The notes under the pieces: generated by a model
Databases searched by the model: none
Told to the model about the DNA's origin: nothing
Seen by the model: the letters and a program-made list of their open reading frames with translations, nothing else
Position numbers and translations under genes: made by a program
Shown here: positions 56,256 to 64,000 of the stretch, piece after piece
How positions within the stretch are numbered: the stretch's first letter is position 1
Layout of the letters: every line of letters begins with the position of its first letter
Origin: Ruegeria pomeroyi DSS-3
GTDB taxonomy: Bacteria > Pseudomonadota > Alphaproteobacteria > Rhodobacterales > Rhodobacteraceae
Length of the DNA: 64,000 bases
Assembly (NCBI RefSeq): GCF_000011965.2
Contig: NC_006569.1
Location: 372,001 to 436,000, forward strand
Direction: 5' to 3'

Positions 56256-57296
56256 ATGAAAACGAGAACAATTCTGACGATCACGGCCGCAGTCATGGCG
56301 ACGGGCGCGTTTGCGCAGGGCAAGAGCGTGACCATCGCGTCCTGGGGCGGCTCGTATCAAGAGGCGCAGAGCAAGGCGCTGTTTGAACCCGCCGCCGCCA
56401 ATACCGGCATCGAGGTCAAGCAGGAGACCTATGGCGGCATGTCCGATGTGCGGCTTCAGGTCAGCTCGGGGCAGGTGACGCTGGATATCGTGGCCAGCGG
56501 TTCGGGTTCTGCGGCGCGGGCGGCGGCCGAGGGTCTGCTGGAGAAGCTCGATTACAACGTGATCGACGTCTCGACCTTCTATCCCGGTCTCTACACCGAT
56601 TACTGCATCGGCGGCGACGTGTTCTCGACCGTCTATGCCTGGAACACCAATACCTATGGCGAGAACGGGCCGCAAAGCTGGGCGGACTTCTGGGATGTCG
56701 AGAAATTCCCCGGCTCGCGCGCCTATCGCGGCAAGGTGGCTGGCGCGCTGGAAGGCGCTCTGATGGCCGATGGCGTGGCACCTGCCGATGTCTATAGCGT
56801 GCTCGACAGCGAAGAGGGGATCGAACGCGCGATCGACAAGATCCGCGAGCTGAAACCGCATATCTCGGTGTTCTGGACATCCGGCGCGCAGCATGCGCAG
56901 CTGATGAAGGATGGCGAGGTCGACATGACCACCGGCTGGAACGGCCGGTTCGACAATGCCGCCAAGGACGGCGCCAAGGTCGCCTATAGCTTCAATCAGG
57001 CGCTGCTGGATTACGACTGTTTCGCGGTGCCCAAGGGCGCGCCGAACCGGGATACGGCGATGATGTTCCTGAACGAGATCTCGAAACCCGAGTATCAGGA
57101 CGATCTGCCGAAATACATCACCTACGGCCCGACCAACAAGGCGGCCTATGAGACCGGTGAGATTACCGCCGATGTGGCGGCGGGCCTGCCCTCGTCGCCG
57201 GCCAATGCGGCGATGCAACTGCCGGTCTCGCTGGACTGGTACGCCAAATGGGAGACCATCGCGGCCGAGATGTATCAGGAAATGCTGACCGAGTGA
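56256..57296 (+). CDS. ABC transporter periplasmic binding protein (polyamine/opine type)
   Basis: This 346-residue protein has a signal peptide (MKTRTILTITAAVMATGAFA) cleaved before QGKSVT. The body has the PotD/PotF-like class pattern: VTIASWGGSYQEAQSKALF, VSSGQVTLDIVASGSG and the later LLDYDCFAVPKGAPN. GGGAGG lies about 6 bases upstream. The protein captures a cationic or small organic nitrogen compound for the ATPase and two permeases that follow. A terminator-like hairpin separates it from the ATPase gene. 56058-56255 holds no recognised gene and may contain an additional promoter. Confidence 0.9.
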   Translation: MKTRTILTITAAVMATGAFAQGKSVTIASWGGSYQEAQSKALFEPAAANTGIEVKQETYGGMSDVRLQVSSGQVTLDIVASGSGSAARAAAEGLLEKLDYNVIDVSTFYPGLYTDYCIGGDVFSTVYAWNTNTYGENGPQSWADFWDVEKFPGSRAYRGKVAGALEGALMADGVAPADVYSVLDSEEGIERAIDKIRELKPHISVFWTSGAQHAQLMKDGEVDMTTGWNGRFDNAAKDGAKVAYSFNQALLDYDCFAVPKGAPNRDTAMMFLNEISKPEYQDDLPKYITYGPTNKAAYETGEITADVAAGLPSSPANAAMQLPVSLDWYAKWETIAAEMYQEMLTE

Positions 57297-57319
57297 TCCG
57301 GGTTTCCTTCTGCGCAAGG

Positions 57320-57339
57320 GCGGGCGCTCCGGCGCCCGC
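57320..57339 (+). terminator. Hairpin between binding-protein and ATPase genes
   Basis: GCGGGCGC and GCGCCCGC form a perfect 8-bp stem with a TCCG loop, followed by TTGTTTCTC, 24 bases after the binding-protein stop. It probably reduces read-through into the ATPase and permease genes. Confidence 0.65.
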
Positions 57340-57372
57340 TTGTTTCTCGAACGAAGATTGCGAGGGTTTGTT

Positions 57373-58461
57373 TTGACCTCCACAACCAACGAAGCCCTGC
57401 CGATCTCGGTGAAGAACGTGACCAAGACCTATGGTCCTGTGCATGCGCTCAACGATGTGTCGCTCGAGGTGCGAAGCGGCGAGTTCCTGACGCTGCTGGG
57501 CCCGTCCGGCTCGGGCAAGACGACGCTGTTGATGGTGCTGGCGGGGTTCACCCGGCCCGATTGCGGCAGTCTGAAATTCGGTGACCGCGAGGTGATCCGC
57601 ACGCCGCCGCATCTGCGCGATGTGGGGATGACATTTCAAAGCTATGCGCTGTTCCCGCATATGACGGTGGCGGGCAACGTGGGCTATCCGCTGAAACTGC
57701 GCAAGGTGCCCAAGGCCGAGATCGCCCAGCGGGTCGAGGCGGCGCTGGAAACCGTGCAGCTGGGCGGGTTTGGCGAGCGGCGCATCGACCAGCTGTCGGG
57801 CGGCCAGCGCCAGCGTGTCGCCGTTGCCCGCGCCATCGTGTTCGAACCGCGCATCCTGTTGATGGACGAGCCGCTGTCGGCGCTGGACAAGAAGCTGCGC
57901 GACCAGATGCAGATCGAGCTGCGCCACCTGCATGAAAAGCTGGGCATGACCACGGTCTATGTCACCCATGACCAGCGCGAGGCGCTGACCATGTCGGACC
58001 GGATCGCCGTGGTGAACCATGGCCGCATCATGCAGCTGGCCACCCCGCGCGACCTGTACGAGCGGCCCGCCAATCGCTTCGTGGCGGATTTCATCGGGGA
58101 ATCCACCTTTTTGCCGGTGTCGCGCCAGGGCGATACGGTGCTGTTCGACGGCACGCCCCTGTTGCATGACAGCCCGCCGCCCGAGGCGGCGAGCCTGCTG
58201 TTGATGATCCGCCCCGAACGGGTGGTGCTGTCGCGCGAGGGGCCGCGCGAGGGGGCCAACAACTTTGCCGCCACCGCGACCGAGGTGGTCTATCAGGGCG
58301 ACAGTTTCCTGCTGCATGCGGCGCTGGCCAATGGCGAGCAGATCGTGCTGCGCGGCGCCATGCGGGGTGCCAATGTCACCGCCTTGCCAGCGGTGGGCGA
58401 GGCGCTGACCCTGTGCCTGGCGCCCGAGGATACCGTGCTGATCGACGGAAGCGAGGCCTAG
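57373..58461 (+). CDS. ABC transporter ATPase (PotA family)
   Basis: In this 362-residue protein Walker A is GPSGSGKTT, the Q loop FQSYALFP, the signature LSGGQRQRVA, Walker B ILLMDEPLSALD and the switch His YVTHDQREA. A C-terminal TOBE domain (about 270-362) follows, as in PotA/FbpC proteins. The start is probably TTG at 57373 (LTSTTNEALPISVKNV) with GAGGG upstream; an earlier TTG overlaps the hairpin. It energises uptake through the two permeases encoded next. The stop is 1 base before the next ATG. Confidence 0.92.
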   Translation: MTSTTNEALPISVKNVTKTYGPVHALNDVSLEVRSGEFLTLLGPSGSGKTTLLMVLAGFTRPDCGSLKFGDREVIRTPPHLRDVGMTFQSYALFPHMTVAGNVGYPLKLRKVPKAEIAQRVEAALETVQLGGFGERRIDQLSGGQRQRVAVARAIVFEPRILLMDEPLSALDKKLRDQMQIELRHLHEKLGMTTVYVTHDQREALTMSDRIAVVNHGRIMQLATPRDLYERPANRFVADFIGESTFLPVSRQGDTVLFDGTPLLHDSPPPEAASLLLMIRPERVVLSREGPREGANNFAATATEVVYQGDSFLLHAALANGEQIVLRGAMRGANVTALPAVGEALTLCLAPEDTVLIDGSEA

Positions 58462-58462
58462 G

Positions 58463-59347
58463 ATGGAGGCGGTACGCACCAACGAGGCCGGGCTGAGGCG
58501 CGACGAGTGGCTGGAGCGGCTCAAGCTCTTTGGCCTCGGCTCGCCCGCGATCCTGCTGATCCTTGTCATTCTGGTCCTTCCGGTGGGCTGGCTGTTCTAT
58601 GTCTCGTTCATCGGGGCGGATGGCAATTTCTCGCTGGAGAACTACGAGCGGATGCTGAAGCGGAAATCCTATGCCCGCATCTTTCAGACAACGTTCGAGG
58701 TCAGTTTCCTGACCACCGGCCTGTGTATCCTGATCGGCTATCCGCTGGCCTATTTCATCGCCGGCCTGCCGAACCGGATTGCCAACCTGTGCCTGATCAC
58801 GGTGCTGCTGCCATTCTGGACCTCGCTTCTGGTGCGCACCTATGCCTGGCTGGTGCTGCTGCAAAAACGCGGGTTGGTGAATGAATGGGCGATCTCGCTG
58901 GGCCTGTGGGACGAGCCGATCAAGATCGTGCACAACATGACCGGCACGCTGATCGGCATGGTGCATATCATGCTGCCCTTCCTGATCCTGCCCGTCTATG
59001 GCGCGATGAAGGCGATCGACCGCGACCTGATGAAGGCGGCCTCGAACCTGGGCGCCAGCCCGCGCCGGGCGTTCTGGACGGTGTTCTTTCCGCTGACCCT
59101 GCCGGGGCTGTTTGCCGGATCGCTGATGGTGTTCATCCTGTGCCTTGGTTTCTTTGTGACCCCGGCGGTGCTGGGCGGCGGCAAGGTGATCATGGTGTCG
59201 ATGAAGATCGTCTCCAACATCGAGCTGTTCGTGAACTGGGGGGCGGCCAGTGCGCTTGGCGTGGTTCTGCTGGTCTCGACCATGGTGATCCTTTGGATCG
59301 CCTCGCGTTTCCTGAACCTTGAGAAGATGACCGGGGGAGGCCACTGA
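58463..59347 (+). CDS. ABC transporter permease (PotB type)
   Basis: This 294-residue protein has six predicted helices. The EAA loop that contacts the ATPase is DRDLMKAASNLGASPRRAFW. The opening (LKLFGLGSPAILLILVILVL) and the long periplasmic segment after helix 1 match the PotB/PotH branch. The last base of its stop is the first base of the next gene, which indicates coupling of the two permeases. Confidence 0.92.
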   Translation: MEAVRTNEAGLRRDEWLERLKLFGLGSPAILLILVILVLPVGWLFYVSFIGADGNFSLENYERMLKRKSYARIFQTTFEVSFLTTGLCILIGYPLAYFIAGLPNRIANLCLITVLLPFWTSLLVRTYAWLVLLQKRGLVNEWAISLGLWDEPIKIVHNMTGTLIGMVHIMLPFLILPVYGAMKAIDRDLMKAASNLGASPRRAFWTVFFPLTLPGLFAGSLMVFILCLGFFVTPAVLGGGKVIMVSMKIVSNIELFVNWGAASALGVVLLVSTMVILWIASRFLNLEKMTGGGH

Positions 59348-60174
59348 TGCTGCGCTGGTTCCGAAGCCCCGCGACCGAGACCCAGATCACCCATGGCCAG
59401 CGCCTGTGGCTTTACGTGATCGCGGTGATCACCATGATCCTGCTGGTGACGCCCACGTTGATCGTGGTGCCGATGTCGTTCTCTGACAGCCAGTATCTGG
59501 AGTTTCCGCCCGAAACCTGGTCGACGCGCTGGTATGACCATTACTTCGGCTCGCCCGAATGGATGCTGGCAACGCGGACTTCGTTCAAGGCGGCGTTCCT
59601 GACGATGCTGGTGGCGACACCGATTGGCGTGCTGGCGGCCTATGGCCTGCACAGCTCGAAAATCCGGTTCGTGCGCGCGGCTTTCGTGCTGATGATCACG
59701 CCGATGATGGTGCCGGTGGTGCTGGTCGCGATAGGGGCATTCTATGCCTATGTGCAACTTCAGATCCTCTACACGATCACCGGGCTGGTGCTGGCGCATA
59801 CGGTGCTGGCGCTGCCGCTGGTGGTGATCGTCACCGGTTCGGCGCTGAAGAGTTTCGACATGAGCCAGGAGGAGGCCGCCCGCAGCCTGGGCGCGCCGCG
59901 CTGGAAGGCGTTTCTGACCGTGACGCTGCCGCAGATCCGCTTTGCCGTGGTGACCAGTGCGCTGTTGTCCTTTCTGACCTCGTTTGACGAGGTGGTGGTG
60001 GCGATGTTCGTCTCGGGCGGTGACAATCCGACCCTGACACGCAACATGTTCAACGCGCTGCGTGACCAGATCGACCCGACCATTGCCTCGATCTCGACCA
60101 TCATGATCCTGGTGACGACGGGGATGATGGTGCTGGCGCAGCTATTCGGACAGCAGAAGACGAAACCGAAATGA
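59347..60174 (+). CDS. ABC transporter permease (PotC type)
   Basis: This 275-residue protein has six predicted helices. Its EAA loop is SQEEAARSLGAPRWKAFLTV. The first helix region (LYVIAVITMILLVTPTLIVV) and the sequence SFDEVVVAMFVSGG are typical of PotC/PotI permeases. Together with the preceding ATPase and permease it completes an importer for a polyamine-like or other small nitrogen compound. It is followed by 100 bases with no recognised gene. Confidence 0.92.
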   Translation: MLRWFRSPATETQITHGQRLWLYVIAVITMILLVTPTLIVVPMSFSDSQYLEFPPETWSTRWYDHYFGSPEWMLATRTSFKAAFLTMLVATPIGVLAAYGLHSSKIRFVRAAFVLMITPMMVPVVLVAIGAFYAYVQLQILYTITGLVLAHTVLALPLVVIVTGSALKSFDMSQEEAARSLGAPRWKAFLTVTLPQIRFAVVTSALLSFLTSFDEVVVAMFVSGGDNPTLTRNMFNALRDQIDPTIASISTIMILVTTGMMVLAQLFGQQKTKPK

Positions 60175-60274
60175 TGGGTCAGTAGGGGGTGGTTCGTGCC
60201 ATGATCTGTCTGTCATTGGCCGTCGGGTCGATGTCCGATGATGGATGTGGTCACTCTTCGTGCAGGATGACGCA

Positions 60275-61567
60275 ATGATCGAGAACGAACGCCCGGCGCT
60301 GGCTGACAGTCTGTGGACCGCGACCGCGAATAGCGCGCCGGACTGCCCGCCGCTGGTGGGCGAAGCAGAGGCGGATGTGGTGATCGTCGGCGGCGGGTTC
60401 ACCGGGCTGTCGGCGGCGTTGCATCTGGCCGAGGCGGGGCAGAGTGTTGTCCTGCTGGAGGCCGAGACACCGGGCTGGGGCGCATCGGGGCGCAATGGCG
60501 GCCAGGTCAATCCGGCGCTGAAGCCCGACCCGGACGACATTGTCGCCCGGTTCGGCGATGACCTTGGGCGGCGCATGGTGGCACGCTGGGGCGATGGCGG
60601 GCGGCTGGTCTTCGACCTGATCGCGCGGCACGGCATCGACTGCGACGCGCGCCCCGTCGGGTTCCTGCGGACAGCGACCAACACGCGCGGGCTGGCCATG
60701 CTGAGCGAGATCGCGCGCCAGTGGCGGGCGCATGGCGCCGAGTATGACGATCTGGACGCGGCTGAAACCGCACGGCTGGTCGGGGCCGAGGCTTATCTGG
60801 GCGCGGTGATCGACCGGCGCGGCGGCAACATCCACCCTTTGAACTATGCGCTGGGTCTGGCGCAGGCGGCGATCCGCGCGGGCGCGGTGCTCCATGGTCA
60901 GAGCCGGGCCATCGGGTTCGAGGACGCGGGAACCGGGGTGAGCGTGCGCACCGAGCTGGGCCAGGTCAAGGCGCGGCGCGCGCTGGTCTGCACCAATGCC
61001 TATACCGGTCCGTTCGGCGGTGCGCTGGGTCGGTCGGTGGTGCCGGTGACCTCGGTCCAGGTCGCCACGGCGCCGCTGTCGGACAATGTGATCCGGGCGA
61101 TCCTGCCCGAGGATCACGCGCCGACCGACACGCGGCGGCTGATCCAGTATTACCGCAAGACGGCGGACGGGCGGTTTGTCATGGGCGGGCGCGGTGCGCG
61201 GGGCGAGGCGGGCACCCGGCGCAGGCAGCAGGAACTGAGGCAGGCGGCGGAGACGCTGTTTCCCCAGCTTGGCGCGGCGGACTGGGTGCATGCCTGGGGC
61301 GGCGATGTGGCGATGACGGTCGACAGCCTGCCCGGGCTGCACCGGTTGGGCCCGAACGTGATGGCGGGGCTGGGGTTCAATGGCCGGGGCGTGGCGAATG
61401 CCACGGTGATGGGCACCATTCTGGCCGATTGGGTCTTGGGTGTACCCGAAAGGGCGCTCGATTTCCCGGTCACGCCGGTCAGGCCCATTCCGTTCCATTT
61501 CCTGAAAAGCGCGGGCGTGGCGCTGACCATCGGTGCCTATCGCCTGTTGGACAGGGTCAACCGATAG
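60275..61567 (+). CDS. FAD-dependent oxidoreductase (DAO family), second
   Basis: This 430-residue protein starts at 60275 with AGGA 7 bases upstream. FAD motifs are ADVVIVGGGFTGLSAALHLA and GWGASGRNGGQVNPALKP, and the C-terminal LGFNGRGVANATVMG closes the cofactor site. The family oxidises amines or amino acids. It resembles the enzyme at 54750 in organisation but not closely in sequence, so the cluster carries two distinct amine-oxidising flavoproteins, one before and one after the transporter genes. It ends 7 bases before the GMC oxidoreductase start. Confidence 0.9.
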   Translation: MIENERPALADSLWTATANSAPDCPPLVGEAEADVVIVGGGFTGLSAALHLAEAGQSVVLLEAETPGWGASGRNGGQVNPALKPDPDDIVARFGDDLGRRMVARWGDGGRLVFDLIARHGIDCDARPVGFLRTATNTRGLAMLSEIARQWRAHGAEYDDLDAAETARLVGAEAYLGAVIDRRGGNIHPLNYALGLAQAAIRAGAVLHGQSRAIGFEDAGTGVSVRTELGQVKARRALVCTNAYTGPFGGALGRSVVPVTSVQVATAPLSDNVIRAILPEDHAPTDTRRLIQYYRKTADGRFVMGGRGARGEAGTRRRQQELRQAAETLFPQLGAADWVHAWGGDVAMTVDSLPGLHRLGPNVMAGLGFNGRGVANATVMGTILADWVLGVPERALDFPVTPVRPIPFHFLKSAGVALTIGAYRLLDRVNR

Positions 61568-61574
61568 GGGCAAC

Positions 61575-63200
61575 ATGTCGGATTATGATTTCATCATCGT
61601 GGGCGCGGGATCGGCGGGATGCGTGCTGGCCAACCGGTTGAGCGAGAGCGGTCGGTTCACGGTGCTGCTGCTCGAGGCGGGGGGCAGCGATCTGAACTTC
61701 TGGATCTGGATGCCGATCGGCTATGGCAAGACCTTCTACAAGCCCAGCGTCAACTGGATGTACCATACCGAACCCGATCCGGCGCTGAACGGGCGGGTCA
61801 GCTATTGGCCGCGCGGCAAGGTGCTGGGCGGGTCAAGCTCGATCAACGCGATGGTCTATATCCGCGGGCAGGCGCAGGATTTCGACGAGTGGCAGGGGTT
61901 GGGCAATCCCGGCTGGGGCTGGGACGATGTGCTGCCCTATTTCCGGCGCGCCGAGACCAATGACCGGGGCGGCGATGCCTTTCGCGGCGACAATGGCCCG
62001 CTGCATGTGGCGAGCATGGAGCGTGATCTGCATCCGCTCTGCCAGGATTTCATCGCGGCGGGCGGAGAGCTGCAATTTCCGCACAACCCCGATTTCAACG
62101 GGGCTACGCAAGAGGGGGTGGGCACCTATCAGAACACCGCCAAAGGGGGCCTGCGGATGTCGGCGGCGCGGGCCTATCTGCGCCCGGCCTTGCGGCGGAC
62201 AAACCTGCGCGTCGAGACGGGCGCGCTGGCCGAACGGGTACTGTTTGAAGGCAAGCGGGCGGTGGGTGTATCCTATCGCCAGAACGGGCAGGTCAGGACC
62301 GTGCGCGCCCGGCGCGAGGTGATCCTGTCCGGCGGGGCGATCAACTCGCCGCAGCTGTTGCAACTGTCCGGCATCGGCCCCGCCCACCTGTTGCAGGACA
62401 AGGGGGTCGAGGTCGTGCACGCGCTGGACGGGGTGGGGCGGAACCTGCAGGACCATCTGTGTATCGACCACCTCTACCGCTCGCGCGTGCCGACGCTGAA
62501 CACCCAGCTGCACCCGTGGCATGGCAAGCTGTGGCACGGGCTGCGCTATGTGCTGACCCGGCGCGGGCCGCTGTCGCTGGGCGTCAACCAGGCGGGTGGC
62601 TTCGTGCGCTCGCGCCCCGGTCTGGATCGTCCGAACATGCAGCTGTTCTTTTCCCCGGTCAGCTATACCAAGGCGCCGCCGGGCAAGCGGCCGCTGATGA
62701 ACCCCGATCCGTTCCCCGGCTTCCTGCTCAGCGCGCAGCCGACCCGGCCCACCAGCCGGGGGCATCTGGAGATCCGCTCGGGTGATCCGACCGAGGCCCC
62801 CGCGATCCATCCCAATTACCTGTCGACCGAGACCGACGTTCAGGAGATGCTGGAGGGCGCGCATTTGGTGCGGCGGTTCACGGAAACTCCGGCGCTGGCG
62901 CGTCTGATCGAGGCCGAGTTGCTGCCCGGTGCGGACATTCGCTCCGATGACGATCTGATCGCCGACATCCGGCAGCGCGCCGGAACCGTGTTTCACCCGG
63001 TCAGCACCTGCCGGATGGGGCCGGATACACAAAGGGATGTGGTGGATGCGCGGTTGCGGGTGCATGGCATCGGCGGGCTGCGGGTGGTCGATGCCTCGAT
63101 CTTTCCCACGCTTACCTCGGGCAACACCAATGCCCCGGCGATCATGGTCGGGGAAAAAGGCGCCGACATGATCCTTCAGGATTGCGGCGCGGGTGGGTAA
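61575..63200 (+). CDS. GMC-family oxidoreductase (choline dehydrogenase-like)
   Basis: This 541-residue protein begins with [20 protein letters not shown] for FAD. GMC signature 1 is [20 protein letters not shown] and signature 2 [18 protein letters not shown]. The catalytic His lies in [10 protein letters not shown] and the partner Asn in [16 protein letters not shown]. The enzyme oxidises a primary alcohol to the aldehyde, coupled to the respiratory chain or another acceptor. It is the last gene of the row, which suggests that the imported compound contains both an amine and an alcohol. Confidence 0.93.
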   Translation: MSDYDFIIVGAGSAGCVLANRLSESGRFTVLLLEAGGSDLNFWIWMPIGYGKTFYKPSVNWMYHTEPDPALNGRVSYWPRGKVLGGSSSINAMVYIRGQAQDFDEWQGLGNPGWGWDDVLPYFRRAETNDRGGDAFRGDNGPLHVASMERDLHPLCQDFIAAGGELQFPHNPDFNGATQEGVGTYQNTAKGGLRMSAARAYLRPALRRTNLRVETGALAERVLFEGKRAVGVSYRQNGQVRTVRARREVILSGGAINSPQLLQLSGIGPAHLLQDKGVEVVHALDGVGRNLQDHLCIDHLYRSRVPTLNTQLHPWHGKLWHGLRYVLTRRGPLSLGVNQAGGFVRSRPGLDRPNMQLFFSPVSYTKAPPGKRPLMNPDPFPGFLLSAQPTRPTSRGHLEIRSGDPTEAPAIHPNYLSTETDVQEMLEGAHLVRRFTETPALARLIEAELLPGADIRSDDDLIADIRQRAGTVFHPVSTCRMGPDTQRDVVDARLRVHGIGGLRVVDASIFPTLTSGNTNAPAIMVGEKGADMILQDCGAGG

Positions 63201-63269
63201 TGTCACGGCATCAGGTAACAAAACGATAATTTGTTTGGTGGTTCACGCTCGGTTTCTTATAGTTGCGCC

Positions 63270-64000
63270 ATGCATCTGAAGCTGCGCCACCTCGAGGTTT
63301 TCCATGCCGTCATGGAAGAAGGGTCCGTCTCCAAGGCGGCGGACAGGCTGCACCTGACACAACCGGCGATCAGCATTGCGCTGTCGCGGCTCGAGGACAT
63401 GCTGGGATTTCCGCTGTTTCACCGGTCGAAGGGGCATTTCGCACCGCGCCCCGAGGCCTACCTGCTGCATCTGGACGCGGAACTGTCGATCCTTGCGGTC
63501 GAGCAGTTTGCCAACCGGGCCCGTCTGATCAAGCAAGGCGGCGCCGGGCTGCTGCGGATCGGGGCCTTGGGGGCCTCGGCCTTTGGTCTGCTGCCGCAGC
63601 TGGTGGCGCGGTTCACCGCCGACAATCCAAAGGTCGAGATCGACCTGCGGGTGCGCAGTTCACACCAGATCTCTTACCTGGTCAGCAACGGGCAATGCGA
63701 TATCGGCCTGGTCGAGGCGCCGGTGGCCGCGCCGTCGCTGGAGGTTGAGCCGTTTTCCCTGCCCTGCGTCTGCATTTTTCCCGCTGGCTCGCCATTGGAG
63801 GCAAAGGATCGTATCACCCCCCGCGATCTGGTGGATCACCGCCTGATCGGCATTCAGGACAGCAACCAGGTCGACCGGCAGTTGCGCGCGGTCTGTGCCG
63901 AGGCCGGTTTCGAGATTGCCGCGCCGGTGCACGGGTTCTTTTTCGCCGTGGTGCGCCGGATGGTGGCCGAGGGGGCGGGCGTTGCGATCGTTGATGCGCT
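63270..64000 (+). CDS. LysR-family transcriptional regulator, partial (C-terminus beyond the window)
   Basis: The first 243 codons are present. The opening MHLKLRHLEVFHAVMEEGSV and the recognition segment LTQPAISIALSRLEDMLGFP form the winged helix-turn-helix. The remainder is the first part of the effector domain (LLRIGALGASAFGLLPQLVA, then the second lobe). It follows the GMC oxidoreductase by 69 bases, with a TTGGTG-N17-TATAGT promoter-like sequence just before the ATG. Its target may be the upstream cluster or genes to the right. Confidence 0.88.
   Translation, partial: MHLKLRHLEVFHAVMEEGSVSKAADRLHLTQPAISIALSRLEDMLGFPLFHRSKGHFAPRPEAYLLHLDAELSILAVEQFANRARLIKQGGAGLLRIGALGASAFGLLPQLVARFTADNPKVEIDLRVRSSHQISYLVSNGQCDIGLVEAPVAAPSLEVEPFSLPCVCIFPAGSPLEAKDRITPRDLVDHRLIGIQDSNQVDRQLRAVCAEAGFEIAAPVHGFFFAVVRRMVAEGAGVAIVDA

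Overview
The window looks like chromosomal DNA of a GC-rich alphaproteobacterium, most likely a marine roseobacter-type Rhodobacteraceae. The grounds are two TRAP transporters, many small catabolic islands each with its own LacI, LysR or MocR regulator, and a small ORF resembling one common in that family. No rRNA, tRNA, CRISPR array, phage or intact insertion sequence was found. All functional calls come from reading motifs and gene order; no database search was run.

Layout. (1) 1-6382: a sugar-acid operon on the minus strand (TRAP dctP-dctQ-dctM, an IlvD/Edd aldonate dehydratase, and a 2-keto-3-deoxygluconate-type kinase cut by the window edge). A divergent LacI-type regulator sits across two identical operators. 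(2) 6722-9470: a visibly less GC-rich pair encoding a cytosolic-phospholipase-A2-like lipolytic enzyme and a small beta-rich partner, with a LysR gene diverging at 9777. (3) 11108-14387: a five-gene minus-strand operon with an AfsA-type (A-factor synthase) hotdog protein, a HAD phosphatase, a tautomerase and two unrecognised proteins. A LysR gene lies upstream and shares a dyad with the operon promoter, and a divergent aldo/keto reductase, CMD-family and MFS group follows. (4) 18644-20607: a winged-helix regulator, a DMT permease and a small ORF. (5) 20691-27119: a divergent amine/amino-acid catabolic cluster (two class III PLP enzymes, an aldehyde dehydrogenase, an APH-type kinase and a Tm-1-like protein). 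Its make-up resembles the hydroxylysine or ethanolamine-phosphate type of kinase plus phospho-lyase pathway.

(6) 27315-44221: a copper-handling island. A two-component system (27373-29477) is followed by cytochrome c, a Tat-exported multicopper oxidase, a second cytochrome c and a DsbA-like thioredoxin. Next come a TVP38-type membrane protein, a 39-residue membrane peptide, a beta-propeller protein, a copper P1B-ATPase and an APC permease. On the opposite strand are a small His-containing periplasmic protein, CopA-type oxidase, CopB, a cupredoxin and an ABC membrane domain without its ATPase. Four intergenic sites carry the same direct repeat, GATACA-N4-GATACA or a one-base variant, with a 10-bp period. 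This is the signature expected of the island's OmpR-type regulator and ties the transcription units into one regulon.

(7) 44293-51844: a second TRAP transporter with a divergent MocR-type regulator, then an epoxide hydrolase and an aldehyde dehydrogenase. (8) 51926-63200: an enolase-superfamily enzyme, a second MocR-type regulator, an FAD amine oxidase-like protein, a polyamine-type ABC transporter, a second FAD oxidoreductase and a GMC oxidoreductase. The element ATTGGTCTGG-N14-TGGATAT occurs with identical spacing in front of both divergent arms. (9) 63270 to the end: a partial LysR regulator.
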